In this document: one piece after another, positions 1 to 6,445 of the stretch
Layout: each line of letters opens with the position of its first letter
How positions within the stretch are numbered: the stretch's first letter is position 1
NCBI GenBank assembly: GCA_945863825.1
Contig: CAMBBY010000009.1
Location: 1 to 12,596, forward strand
DNA length: 12,596 bases
Source: an uncultured Prevotella sp.
GTDB taxonomy: Bacteria; Bacteroidota; Bacteroidia; Bacteroidales; Bacteroidaceae
Direction: 5' to 3'
The notes under the pieces: model-generated
What the model was told of the DNA's origin: nothing
The model's database searches: none
The model's input: the letters and a program-made list of their open reading frames with translations, nothing else
Program-made: the position numbers and the translations under genes

Positions 1-10
1 AATCCTGAAT

Positions 11-46
11 GGGCGATGGTTTTAAAATGAACTGTCGCCCGTTTCT
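11..46 (+). terminator. Possible terminator of an upstream gene
   Basis: GGGCGA at 11-16 can pair with TCGCCC at 35-40 across an 18-nt AT-rich loop, and GTTTCTTT follows. This would fit the 3' end of a gene that lies left of the window. The loop is long and the T-run is interrupted, so this is a weak call. A short in-frame stretch ending in a TGA at 28-30 could be the last codons of such a gene, but nothing in it is recognisable. Confidence 0.3.
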
Positions 47-110
47 TTACATTTTATAAGAAAAAGTGCATAAAAACTGGATTTTTATAATAAAATGCAG
101 GGCGAAGTGC

Positions 111-130
111 AACTTTTTCTGAAAAAAGTT
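111..130. repeat. Inverted repeat abutting the susC promoter
   Basis: AACTTTTT (111-118) and AAAAAGTT (123-130) form a perfect 8-bp inverted repeat around a 4-nt spacer. Its right arm overlaps the first bases of the -33 TTTG box at 129-132. A related half-site, AAAAAGTGCA, lies at 61-70. The position would suit an operator or an upstream promoter element. The sequence shows only the symmetry and the overlap; no binding protein can be named. Confidence 0.35.
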
Positions 131-160
131 TGGTGGTTTCCTAAATAATGCTTAAATTTG
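129..160 (+). promoter_or_regulatory. susCD promoter (Bacteroidota -33/-7 type)
   Basis: TTTG at 129-132 and TAAATTTG at 153-160 match the Bacteroidota consensus TTTG / TAnnTTTG exactly, with a 20-bp spacer. Transcription would start at about 165-169, giving a leader of about 210 nt before the susC ATG at 381. The match is perfect, which agrees with the strongly biased codon use of susC and susD that suggests high expression. Confidence 0.8.
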
Positions 161-190
161 CACCCGATTAAAAATATTCTTTAAAATTAA

Positions 191-314
191 GTAAGTTTTA
201 GACTTACAGGCTCTTATATAATATAAGGTATAAAGAGCGATTCCCCCTCCACCTCGGGGCAAGAGGTGGGATGCAAATGATAGGCCAAAGTCTCTGAGGG
301 ACGGCTGGTCATTT
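191..314 (+). promoter_or_regulatory. Structured 5' leader RNA of susCD
   Basis: Four potential stems lie between the predicted transcription start and susC: GTAAG/CTTAC (191-195 with 203-207); CTTATAT/ATATAAG (213-219 with 221-227); a 7-bp GC-rich stem CCACCTC/GAGGTGG (249-255 with 263-269, loop GGGGCAA); and AAATGA/TCATTT (275-280 with 309-314) enclosing GTCTC/GGGAC (290-294 with 298-302). CCCCC at 243-247 could pair with GGGG in the third loop (256-259), giving a pseudoknot or an alternative fold. The stem density and the long leader suggest a cis-regulatory RNA or a processed small RNA. I recognise no known riboswitch class. The stretch GGGATGCAAA (268-277) resembles part of the c-di-GMP-I core, but the GNRA loop and the rest are missing. 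Confidence 0.5.
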
Positions 315-380
315 CATTCATTAAAATGTAGAGAGAAAGAAATAACAAACATTATATATTCATTTAAACGAGGGAGATTT

Positions 381-3300
381 ATGGAAAAAAGACTCATGAC
401 AGTAGTTGCAGGTCTTGCTCTCAGTACGAGCATGGCTTTTGCACAAAGTCAAATCTCTGGTAAAGTTACTGCTTCTGAAGATGGTAGCCCTATTGTCGGT
501 GCTTCTATCAAGGTTGTAGGAACTAACACAGGTACAGTTACCGACATTGACGGTAACTTCTCATTAAACGCTCCAGCTGGAGCCAAGTTGGAGATTACAT
601 ACATCGGTATGCAGTCTAAGACAGCCAAGGCTTCTTCTAACATGAAGATTGTTTTGGATGCTGACAATCATTCTCTGGATGATGTCGTTGTTGTGGCATA
701 CGGTACAGCTAAGCGCCAGTCTATTACTGGTTCTGTAACTGCTGTTGATTCTAAGGAAATCGAGAACCGTATCACTACTTCTGTAACAGGTGCGCTCGAA
801 GGTGCTGCTCCTGGTGTACAGGTTAATAGCTCATACGGTGAGCCAGGTGCCGCTCCTTCTATCCACATCCGTGGTGTAGGAAGTTTGGTAAGCGGTGCTG
901 ACCAGCCTCTTTATGTAGTAGATGGCGCAGCTTTCGATGGTAACATCTCTGAGTTGAACCCTAATGATATCGAGAGCATGTCTGTTTTGAAGGATGCAGC
1001 TTCTGCAGCCCTTTACGGTAACCGTGCTGCCAATGGTGTCATCCTGATTACTACCAAGCGTGCAAAGTATGGTATCAAGCCTACTATCAATCTCCAGATC
1101 AACAATGGTGTTTATACCCGTGGTATCGGTGAGTATGAGCGTCTGGGTGCTGACCAGTGGATGGAGGCATCTTGGTTGGCAATGAAGAACTTCGCTATGT
1201 CTGGCTCTATGGGTCTGGATGCTACAGCTGCTGCTCAATACGCTACAACTCACTTGATTAGCGACTATGTAAAGCGAAATATCTACAATGCAAAGGATGA
1301 TGCTCTGTTTGATGCAAACGGCAAGCTGATTGCTTCTCGACTCCCAGGTTATGATGATCTCGATTGGCAGGATGGTGTTGAGCGTACAGGTCATCGCCAG
1401 GAGTACAACGTCTCTGGTGCAGTAAGTGGCGAGAAGTTCAATGTTTATGCTTCTGCCGGTTACTTGAACGAAAAGGGTTATACCAAGAACTCTGCTTTCG
1501 AGCGTTTCACTGGTCGTATCAACTCAAAGTTCACTCCAAGCAAGTGGTTCGAGGCTGGTATCAACTTGAGTGCCAACGTTTCTAACCGTCAGTTCAACGA
1601 CAATGCTTCTGGTAACGCTTATGCTAACCCATTCTATATCACCCGTTACATGGCGCCTGTGTATCCTATGTATATGCATAATGCAGATGGCAGCTATGCG
1701 CTTGATGAGAATGGAGAGAAGCAGTTTGATGTAACCTCTGAGTACCTCTCTAACCGTAACATCGCATACGAGATGACTGCTGACAAGGATAAGACCCGTC
1801 GTGCAGTAATCGATGCACAGGTTTATGGTAAGATTAATTTGCCATACAACTTCTCTGTGATGGTAAAGGCTAATGGTAATAACAGTACATCTAACCGCCA
1901 GACCTATAATAACCCTAACATTGGTGATGGTGCTGCAAACAATGGCCGTTTGTCTAGCTATGCATACCAGTATGCTACCTATACAGCTCAGGAGTTGCTG
2001 ACATGGAATCAGTCTTTCGGCAAACACAACGTAGATGTTCTTGCAGGTCATGAGAACTATAGCTGGGAGAGAAAGCTGACCCGTGGTATGAATACCAATA
2101 TGGCTGTATCAGGCAACTTGGTGATGGGTAACTTCCTGACAAACTCATACTTCGAGGGATTTGATGATGTAGATAAGACTGAGTCTTATTTGGGTCGTAT
2201 CCGCTATAACTATGACGAGAAATACTTCGCAGACTTCTCATACCGCCGTGATGGTTCTTCCCGTTTTGCAAAGGATGCCCGCTGGGGTGATTTCTATTCA
2301 TTCGGTTTGAACTGGAATGCCAAGAAAGAGAATTTCCTGCAGGATGTAGAATGGTTGAACGACTTGCGTGTACGTGCTTCTTATGGTGAGGTAGGTAACA
2401 ATGCCGGTGTAAGCCTCTACGCTTATCAGGCTCTTTATGAGATTGATAAGAATGGTGGTAACACTGCCTTGATCAAGCAAACTTTGGCAGCTTCAAACAT
2501 TAAGTGGGAGACAACTCAGACCGTTGATTTCGGTGTAGAGGGTAAGCTGTTCGACCGTTTGAACTTCAGCATCGGTTACTTCGACAAGCGTTCTAAGGAT
2601 CTTCTCTTCGAGGTTCGTTTGCCATATTCAGCAGGTTCATACCCTCATAATGAGGATATGTCTAATATGTCACAGTATCAGAATATTGGTACCATTTCGA
2701 ACCGTGGATTTGAAATCGCCTTGAGTGGTGAAATTATCAAGAACAAGGATTGGAACTGGACTGTTTCTGCAGATGCTACAACCTTGAAGAATAAGGTAAT
2801 CAAGTTGCCTGGAGGTAAGGATATTCTTCATGGCGTACAGAAGTATTCTGAGGGACACTCTGCATACGAGTTCTTTACCTATCACTTCGCAGGTGTTGAC
2901 CAGATGACAGGTAATTCTTTGTATGATATTGCCGATGACAATGTTGAGGCAGCTAAGGCTGATGGTACACTTGTAACCATTAATGGCAAGAACTATACAA
3001 CAGAGACAGCCAATGCTGAGCGTAAATGGGCTGGTACAGCTCTCCCATCTGTATATGGTTCATTCGGTACAAACCTCCGTTGGAAGGACTTGAGCCTCGG
3101 TGTATTGTTTACCTATAGCTTGGGTGGCAAGGTTTTCGATGCTTCTTACATGAGCTTGATGAGCACAGCTTCTGCTTCTTCAGCATCAGCTAATCATAAG
3201 GACATCCTGAAGTCTTGGAATGGTGTGCCTGAGGGTATGACAGAGACATCTCCAAACCGTCTCGATCCTAATGGAATTCCTGTCATCGACTTCAACCGCA

Positions 3301-3566
3301 GTACCTACAACAACGATACAAGTGACCGCTGGTTGACAAGTGCAGATTATCTCATCTTCAAGAATATCAACCTGAGTTACAACTTGCCAAAGGCATGGAT
3401 CCAGAGTATGGGTATCCAGGGCTTGCAGGTTAAGGCTGGTGCAGAGAACCTGTTCACACTTACAGCCCGTAAGGGTATGAACCCTCAGTACAGCTTCAGT
3501 GGTGGTTCTGATGATACATACGTAAGTGCACGTGTATTCAACTTCGGTTTGTCTGTAACATTCTAA
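381..3566 (+). CDS. susC: SusC/RagA-family TonB-dependent outer-membrane transporter
   Basis: This 1061-residue protein is an energised outer-membrane channel that, with a SusD lid, imports oligosaccharides or peptides into the periplasm. A signal peptide covers residues 1-21 with likely cleavage after AFA. A carboxypeptidase-D-like regulatory domain follows (about 25-97, with VVGTNTGTVTDIDGNF). A TonB-box-like stretch, DDVVVVAYG, is at 100-108. The plug domain (about 113-228) carries the SusC hallmark SVLKDAASAALYGNRAANGV at 201-220. The rest is a beta barrel ending in the aromatic terminus SVTF. The length is normal for the family. The ATG at 381 is preceded by GAGGGAG at 370-376 and fits the signal peptide. 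susD follows after 28 bp, so the two are probably one transcript. Codons are strongly biased (CGT, GGT, AAG), suggesting high expression. The substrate cannot be read from the sequence. Confidence 0.95.
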   Translation: MEKRLMTVVAGLALSTSMAFAQSQISGKVTASEDGSPIVGASIKVVGTNTGTVTDIDGNFSLNAPAGAKLEITYIGMQSKTAKASSNMKIVLDADNHSLDDVVVVAYGTAKRQSITGSVTAVDSKEIENRITTSVTGALEGAAPGVQVNSSYGEPGAAPSIHIRGVGSLVSGADQPLYVVDGAAFDGNISELNPNDIESMSVLKDAASAALYGNRAANGVILITTKRAKYGIKPTINLQINNGVYTRGIGEYERLGADQWMEASWLAMKNFAMSGSMGLDATAAAQYATTHLISDYVKRNIYNAKDDALFDANGKLIASRLPGYDDLDWQDGVERTGHRQEYNVSGAVSGEKFNVYASAGYLNEKGYTKNSAFERFTGRINSKFTPSKWFEAGINLSANVSNRQFNDNASGNAYANPFYITRYMAPVYPMYMHNADGSYALDENGEKQFDVTSEYLSNRNIAYEMTADKDKTRRAVIDAQVYGKINLPYNFSVMVKANGNNSTSNRQTYNNPNIGDGAANNGRLSSYAYQYATYTAQELLTWNQSFGKHNVDVLAGHENYSWERKLTRGMNTNMAVSGNLVMGNFLTNSYFEGFDDVDKTESYLGRIRYNYDEKYFADFSYRRDGSSRFAKDARWGDFYSFGLNWNAKKENFLQDVEWLNDLRVRASYGEVGNNAGVSLYAYQALYEIDKNGGNTALIKQTLAASNIKWETTQTVDFGVEGKLFDRLNFSIGYFDKRSKDLLFEVRLPYSAGSYPHNEDMSNMSQYQNIGTISNRGFEIALSGEIIKNKDWNWTVSADATTLKNKVIKLPGGKDILHGVQKYSEGHSAYEFFTYHFAGVDQMTGNSLYDIADDNVEAAKADGTLVTINGKNYTTETANAERKWAGTALPSVYGSFGTNLRWKDLSLGVLFTYSLGGKVFDASYMSLMSTASASSASANHKDILKSWNGVPEGMTETSPNRLDPNGIPVIDFNRSTYNNDTSDRWLTSADYLIFKNINLSYNLPKAWIQSMGIQGLQVKAGAENLFTLTARKGMNPQYSFSGGSDDTYVSARVFNFGLSVTF

Positions 3567-3594
3567 GGGAATAATAAAATAAAGAGAAAATAAA

Positions 3595-5229
3595 ATGAAA
3601 AATTATATAAATAAGATATTCGGTTGCGCTATTTTAGCTTCTGCAACAATGCTGGCATCTTGTGGCAGCGATTATCTCGAAACCAAACCGACAAGTTCTG
3701 TTGGTTCTGAGGATGCGGTAGCAACAACAGAGATGGCTTACAAGGCATTGAATGGTATCGCTCGTTGCCAGACTACTCAGCATTATGCTTTCTCACAGGG
3801 CTTTGCTGGTGAGAATGCTATTATGCGTCTTTATGAGAACTTGCCAAGCCAGAATTATAATTATAATGCCTATGCATCTGGTTGGGCACCTATCCATAAT
3901 CAGCAGTTCCATAATAGAACAAATACTATCTATGATGGATATGCTTGGTATTATTATTATCAGCTCATCGGTCAGGCTAACACGATCATCGCTCGTATTG
4001 ATGCAGCAGCAGGAAGCGAGTCTGACAAGAAGTTTATCAAGGCTGCAGCCTTGGCTTTCCGTGCTTACAGCTACGAGAAGTTGATTCACTACTACTGCTA
4101 TCGTTGGCAGGACAGTAACAATGGTGCTTCACAGGGCGTGGTTCTTCGTCTTGATGAATCTACAGGAGATGCTCCATTTGCAACATTGGCAGAAACCGTA
4201 GATCAGATTTACAAGGATTGCCAGGAAGCGATTACCTTATTTGGCGAAAGTGGCATCGACCGTCCTGCTTCTGAGGTTTGGATTCCTAATGCAAACGTTG
4301 CTCATGCTGTTTATGCACGTGCAGCTTTGTTCCGCCAGGATTACCAGACTGCTCTTGATCAGGCTAAACTTGCTAAGCAGGGTTATCCATTGATGAGCAA
4401 TGCTGATTATAAGGCTGGTTTCTGTGAGCCAACATCAGAGTGGATTATGGGTAGCTATGGTGATGCTTCTGAGAACAACTGGTATTGGTCTTACGGTACA
4501 CAGGGTGCTTGTAATGGTTACTATGCTACAGCAGAAGGTAACAATACAGGTGCTGGAACCATCGGTCATGAGTTGATTTCCCGCATCCCTAATAATGATG
4601 CCCGTAAGCAGAACTTCCTGACAGAGGATAAGTTCCCTAACCTTGACCTCACTAAGGAGTCTCCTTATTATTATACTTATGGTATTCTTGGATGGGAGGA
4701 CGATGACATCTATGCACAGGCAGACTCTATTGTTAAGGCTCATGCTGTAAAAGGATTAAATGCACCTTATCAGGCTGGTTTCTACTATCTGGATGCAAAC
4801 TTGAAGTTCTTTGTAACCGACCAGCCAGGTGTCAGCTACTTGCCATTCATCCGCTCTAGCGAGATGGTATTGATTGAGGCTGAGGCAAATTATTTCTTGC
4901 ATCATGAAGCAGAGGCTCAGGCTGCATTGGTTGAGTTGAATGCAACTTCTGGTCGTAATCCAGAATATACCTGCACCAAGACTGGAGAGGAGCTTCTTTC
5001 AGAGATTCAGGACTATCGTTGTCTTGAGCTTTGGGGTGAGGGCTTCGAGTGGAGCGACTTCAAGCGTTGGAACAAGGCTGTTGTCCGCAAGTCATTTGCA
5101 GAAGGTGGTAATGCACATACGTCTGTTGCTATCACAATCAAACCAGAGGATGGCAACAAGTGGACATGGGGCGTTCCTCTGAACGAGACCGACTACAATG
5201 CTGATGCAACTGCTCCAAAGATTAACTAA
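3595..5229 (+). CDS. susD: SusD/RagB-family surface nutrient-binding lipoprotein
   Basis: This 544-residue lipoprotein is the partner of the preceding SusC. It sits on the cell surface as the hinged lid of the transporter and binds the ligand. The signal peptide ends in a lipobox, LASC, with lipidated Cys23, followed by GSDYLETKP, the typical SusD mature N-terminus. The middle is alpha-helical and probably TPR-like. The C-terminal RagB/SusD region includes SSEMVLIEAEANYFL (from about residue 421) and then YRCLELWGEGFEWSDFKRWN, both characteristic of the family. A terminator hairpin lies 30 bp after the stop, so susC-susD form a two-gene unit. No glycoside hydrolase, peptidase, anti-sigma factor or hybrid two-component sensor is next to it, so this is an 'orphan' pair within the window and the ligand is unknown. 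Confidence 0.95.
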   Translation: MKNYINKIFGCAILASATMLASCGSDYLETKPTSSVGSEDAVATTEMAYKALNGIARCQTTQHYAFSQGFAGENAIMRLYENLPSQNYNYNAYASGWAPIHNQQFHNRTNTIYDGYAWYYYYQLIGQANTIIARIDAAAGSESDKKFIKAAALAFRAYSYEKLIHYYCYRWQDSNNGASQGVVLRLDESTGDAPFATLAETVDQIYKDCQEAITLFGESGIDRPASEVWIPNANVAHAVYARAALFRQDYQTALDQAKLAKQGYPLMSNADYKAGFCEPTSEWIMGSYGDASENNWYWSYGTQGACNGYYATAEGNNTGAGTIGHELISRIPNNDARKQNFLTEDKFPNLDLTKESPYYYTYGILGWEDDDIYAQADSIVKAHAVKGLNAPYQAGFYYLDANLKFFVTDQPGVSYLPFIRSSEMVLIEAEANYFLHHEAEAQAALVELNATSGRNPEYTCTKTGEELLSEIQDYRCLELWGEGFEWSDFKRWNKAVVRKSFAEGGNAHTSVAITIKPEDGNKWTWGVPLNETDYNADATAPKIN

Positions 5230-5258
5230 TCAAATCTTTCGGAATAGTATAATATAAT

Positions 5259-5315
5259 AAGGTGTATCCTTCTTGCCCAACATATCGGGCAAGCGGGATA
5301 CACCTTTTTCTTTTT
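5259..5315 (+). terminator. Intrinsic terminator after susD
   Basis: AAGGTGTATCC (5259-5269) pairs with GGATACACCTT (5296-5306). Inside it, CTTGCCC (5272-5278) pairs with GGGCAAG (5287-5293) around an 8-nt loop. The arms are separated by a 2x2 mismatch. T-runs at 5305-5309 and 5311-5315 complete a strong Rho-independent terminator. Confidence 0.85.
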
Positions 5316-5349
5316 ATCTCCCTCACCCTCAAACATTTTTCAATAATTC

Positions 5350-5381
5350 CTTGCATCTTTCAGAAGAAAAGCGTATTTTTG
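5350..5381 (+). promoter_or_regulatory. Promoter of the DUF4160-DUF2442 unit
   Basis: TATTTTTG at 5374-5381 is an exact TAnnTTTG -7 box. CTTG at 5350-5353 is a one-mismatch -33 box with a 20-bp spacer; the second module copy has a perfect TTTG here. Transcription would begin near 5386-5390, only about 10 nt before the ATG at 5397. That rules out the longer upstream reading frame and implies a very short leader. Confidence 0.65.
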
Positions 5382-5396
5382 CAAAAAAAAGAAACG

Positions 5397-5633
5397 ATGC
5401 CAACAATATTTATATTTTTCGGATTCAGATTCATGTTTTATTCTAATGATCATGAACCAATTCATGTCCATGTTATCAAGGATGGAAATGAAGCAAAATA
5501 CAATGTATCTCCTCTAACCCAGATTTATAATCATGGATTCAAAAAACATGATATTGCTTTGATAGAATCTATTATTTCTGAGAATGAGGCGGTCATTATA
5601 GATAGATGGAAAGAGTATTTTAATCAAAAATAA
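5397..5633 (+). CDS. DUF4160 family small protein
   Basis: This 78-residue protein matches the DUF4160 pattern. It starts MPTIFIFFGFRFMFYSNDHE, continues into PIHVHV, has a charged middle (KDGNEAKYNV) and ends IIDRWKEYFNQK. The 'NDHEPIHVHV' segment (residues 17-26) is the family signature. The frame stays open upstream to 5262, but that part overlaps the terminator and promoter, so the ATG at 5397 is chosen. DUF4160 genes are commonly followed by a DUF2442 gene, as here (6-bp gap), and the pair is often suspected to be a toxin-antitoxin-like module. The molecular activity is not established and I do not assign toxin or antitoxin roles. Codon use is AT-rich (AAA, ATA, AAT), unlike the susCD genes, which is consistent with separate acquisition. 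Confidence 0.85.
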   Translation: MPTIFIFFGFRFMFYSNDHEPIHVHVIKDGNEAKYNVSPLTQIYNHGFKKHDIALIESIISENEAVIIDRWKEYFNQK

Positions 5634-5639
5634 GATATT

Positions 5640-5906
5640 ATGGAGCAATATAGAGTAAATCGCGTTTGGGTTGACGATGCCCATATTTGGGCAGAAACCC
5701 AAAATGGCTGGAAGGCTAACTATCCTTTCAGTCGTTGGAACCGTCTTGCTAACGCCACACCTGCCCAGCGTAAGGCTTTCGTATTGAGTAGATATGGTAT
5801 TCATTGGCCTGAATTAGACGAAGATTTATGCTTTGAAGGACTGTTCGCAGATGCTGGTATATACAAACCGTCAAATGCAGAAGATACTATTTATTATCAA
5901 GCATAA
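5640..5906 (+). CDS. DUF2442 family small protein
   Basis: This 88-residue protein has the DUF2442 layout. An N-terminal beta-rich half carries VWVDDAHIWAETQNGWKANY. A segment like FSRWNRLANATPAQRKAF follows, then the family hallmark GIHWPELDEDLCFEGLF at about residues 53-69. The last 19 residues (from ADAGIYKPS) are an extension with no feature I recognise. The start ATG is 6 bp after the DUF4160 stop, so the two are translated from one message. DUF2442 domains occur alone or fused to DNA-binding or DUF4160-like partners and may act as the antitoxin-like half of such pairs. That role is inference from gene context only. Confidence 0.85.
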   Translation: MEQYRVNRVWVDDAHIWAETQNGWKANYPFSRWNRLANATPAQRKAFVLSRYGIHWPELDEDLCFEGLFADAGIYKPSNAEDTIYYQA

Positions 5907-5950
5907 TAAAAGGATTTTTTGCAACAGAAGGATAAGTGAATCATTAAAAC

Positions 5951-5957
5951 AAGGAGG
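5951..5957 (+). promoter_or_regulatory. Perfect Shine-Dalgarno AAGGAGG
   Basis: AAGGAGG at 5951-5957 lies 5 nt before the ATG at 5963. Such a complete anti-16S match is uncommon in Bacteroidota, where most genes (including the neighbours here) lack one. It strongly supports the small gene that follows and suggests efficient or foreign-type translation initiation. Confidence 0.7.
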
Positions 5958-5962
5958 TAGAT

Positions 5963-6154
5963 ATGGACGACAAGAATCTTTCATCAGAAGCGTTGCTCTC
6001 TAACAACGGAGATATGACTTCTTTTCGATATGGCAATAGTAATATCCGATTTCGAACTCCAAAACGCCTCAAACGATACACAGAGGTTAAGGAATGGGAT
6101 AATGGATATATTGTTGTTATGGCAGATTATGAAGGTTTGGGAGAAAATGACTAG
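5963..6154 (+). CDS. Unrecognised small protein downstream of DUF2442
   Basis: This frame encodes 63 residues from ATG to TAG. I do not recognise the family. The N-terminal third is polar and Ser/Asn-rich. The middle is basic (FRYGNSNIRFRTPKRLKRYT), and the C-terminal third (EVKEWDNGYIVVMADYEG) looks like the start of a beta-strand domain. It ends abruptly at GLGEND, so it could be a complete small protein or the N-terminal part of a longer one that has lost its C-terminus. The perfect Shine-Dalgarno argues that it is translated. It lies 56 bp after the DUF2442 gene on the same strand with no terminator between, so it may be the third gene of that unit. The basic middle segment would suit nucleic-acid binding, but that is speculation. 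Confidence 0.65.
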   Translation: MDDKNLSSEALLSNNGDMTSFRYGNSNIRFRTPKRLKRYTEVKEWDNGYIVVMADYEGLGEND

Positions 6155-6400
6155 CATAGCTAACGAAAGATAGGAGGTGGGGGATAAGCATCTTTACGAG
6201 TTGGAAAGAGCTTCTTGCCATGTCGGAAAGAATATCTTCTCGGGTTAGAGAAAGTATCATTCAGGGTGCTAGAAAGTAACTTCTCTATTGTTGTACAATC
6301 GTAGCTTTATGGTTATAGGGCATTCTTGCTATTGGGCAGGTAACAAACCTGCCCTCCCAGTGCTTACTTGCTTCCTAAGGACTGCTCGAATAGATGCCTC
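6155..6400. other. Gene-poor spacer with an SD-like sequence and a hairpin
   Basis: No convincing gene is visible here. A Shine-Dalgarno-like AGGAGG lies at 6172-6177. A plus-strand frame is open from 6160 to a TAA at 6277-6279 and includes SWKELLAMSERISSRVRES, but its only ATG would give 19 residues. It could be the tail of a decayed gene. A GC-rich hairpin follows at 6334-6354. Confidence 0.4.
6334..6354. repeat. GC-rich hairpin
   Basis: GGGCAGG (6334-6340) pairs perfectly with CCTGCCC (6348-6354), and T6341/A6347 can extend the stem. The loop is AACAA. Neither strand has a proper T-run after it, so it is not a standard intrinsic terminator. It lies between the convergent small-gene unit and the ATPase gene and could stabilise a 3' end. 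Confidence 0.5.
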
Positions 6401-6440
6401 TACTTAAAATTCATGGCACATGTGCCACTTTTTTAAAGTA
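6401..6440. repeat. 40-bp palindromic repeat, copy 1 (3' side of ATPase gene)
   Basis: A perfect 14-bp palindrome TGGCACATGTGCCA (6414-6427) is flanked by TACTTAAAA (6401-6409) and TTTTAAAGTA (6431-6440), which pair apart from one bulged base. A near-identical copy lies at 7702-7740. This copy begins 5 nt beyond the ATPase stop codon. On the plus strand CTTTTTT follows the core, so it might also act as a weak terminator for the small-gene unit. Confidence 0.85.
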
Positions 6441-6445
6441 GAAGC

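Larger units (their letters stand above)
5248..5389 (+). repeat. Terminator-promoter module, copy 1
   Basis: This block of about 142 bp recurs at 7991-8132, in the same orientation and 2,743 bp away. Shared parts, in order, are an AT-rich TATAATATAATAAGG start, a long hairpin built on AAGGTGTATCC, the stretch ATCTCCCTCACCCTCAAACA, and a promoter region containing CATCTTTCAGAAGAAAAGCG and TATnTTTG. By eye the copies differ at only a few positions plus small indels near 5310 and 5341-5350. Copy 1 begins within 20 bp of the susD stop and supplies both the susD terminator and the promoter of the DUF4160 gene. Confidence 0.85.

Noticed and set aside
268..310. c-di-GMP-I (GEMM) riboswitch upstream of susC
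   Set aside because: GGGATGCAAA resembles the core GGGACGCAAAG, but the preceding stem lacks a GNRA loop, the closing helix is not evident and the receptor side does not match. It is kept only as an unassigned structured leader.
831..2480. Several antisense frames of 60-187 codons opposite susC
   Set aside because: They are by-products of the biased codon use of susC; none has a domain, start signal or neighbour that would support it.
3752..4084. Frames on both strands of about 100 codons within susD
   Set aside because: They are low-complexity, Ile/Leu/Ser-rich shadows of the SusD coding region.
5262..5396. Longer N-terminus for the DUF4160 protein
   Set aside because: The extra 45 codons start with GTG in a terminator stem and run through the promoter; the homologous part starts at the ATG at 5397.
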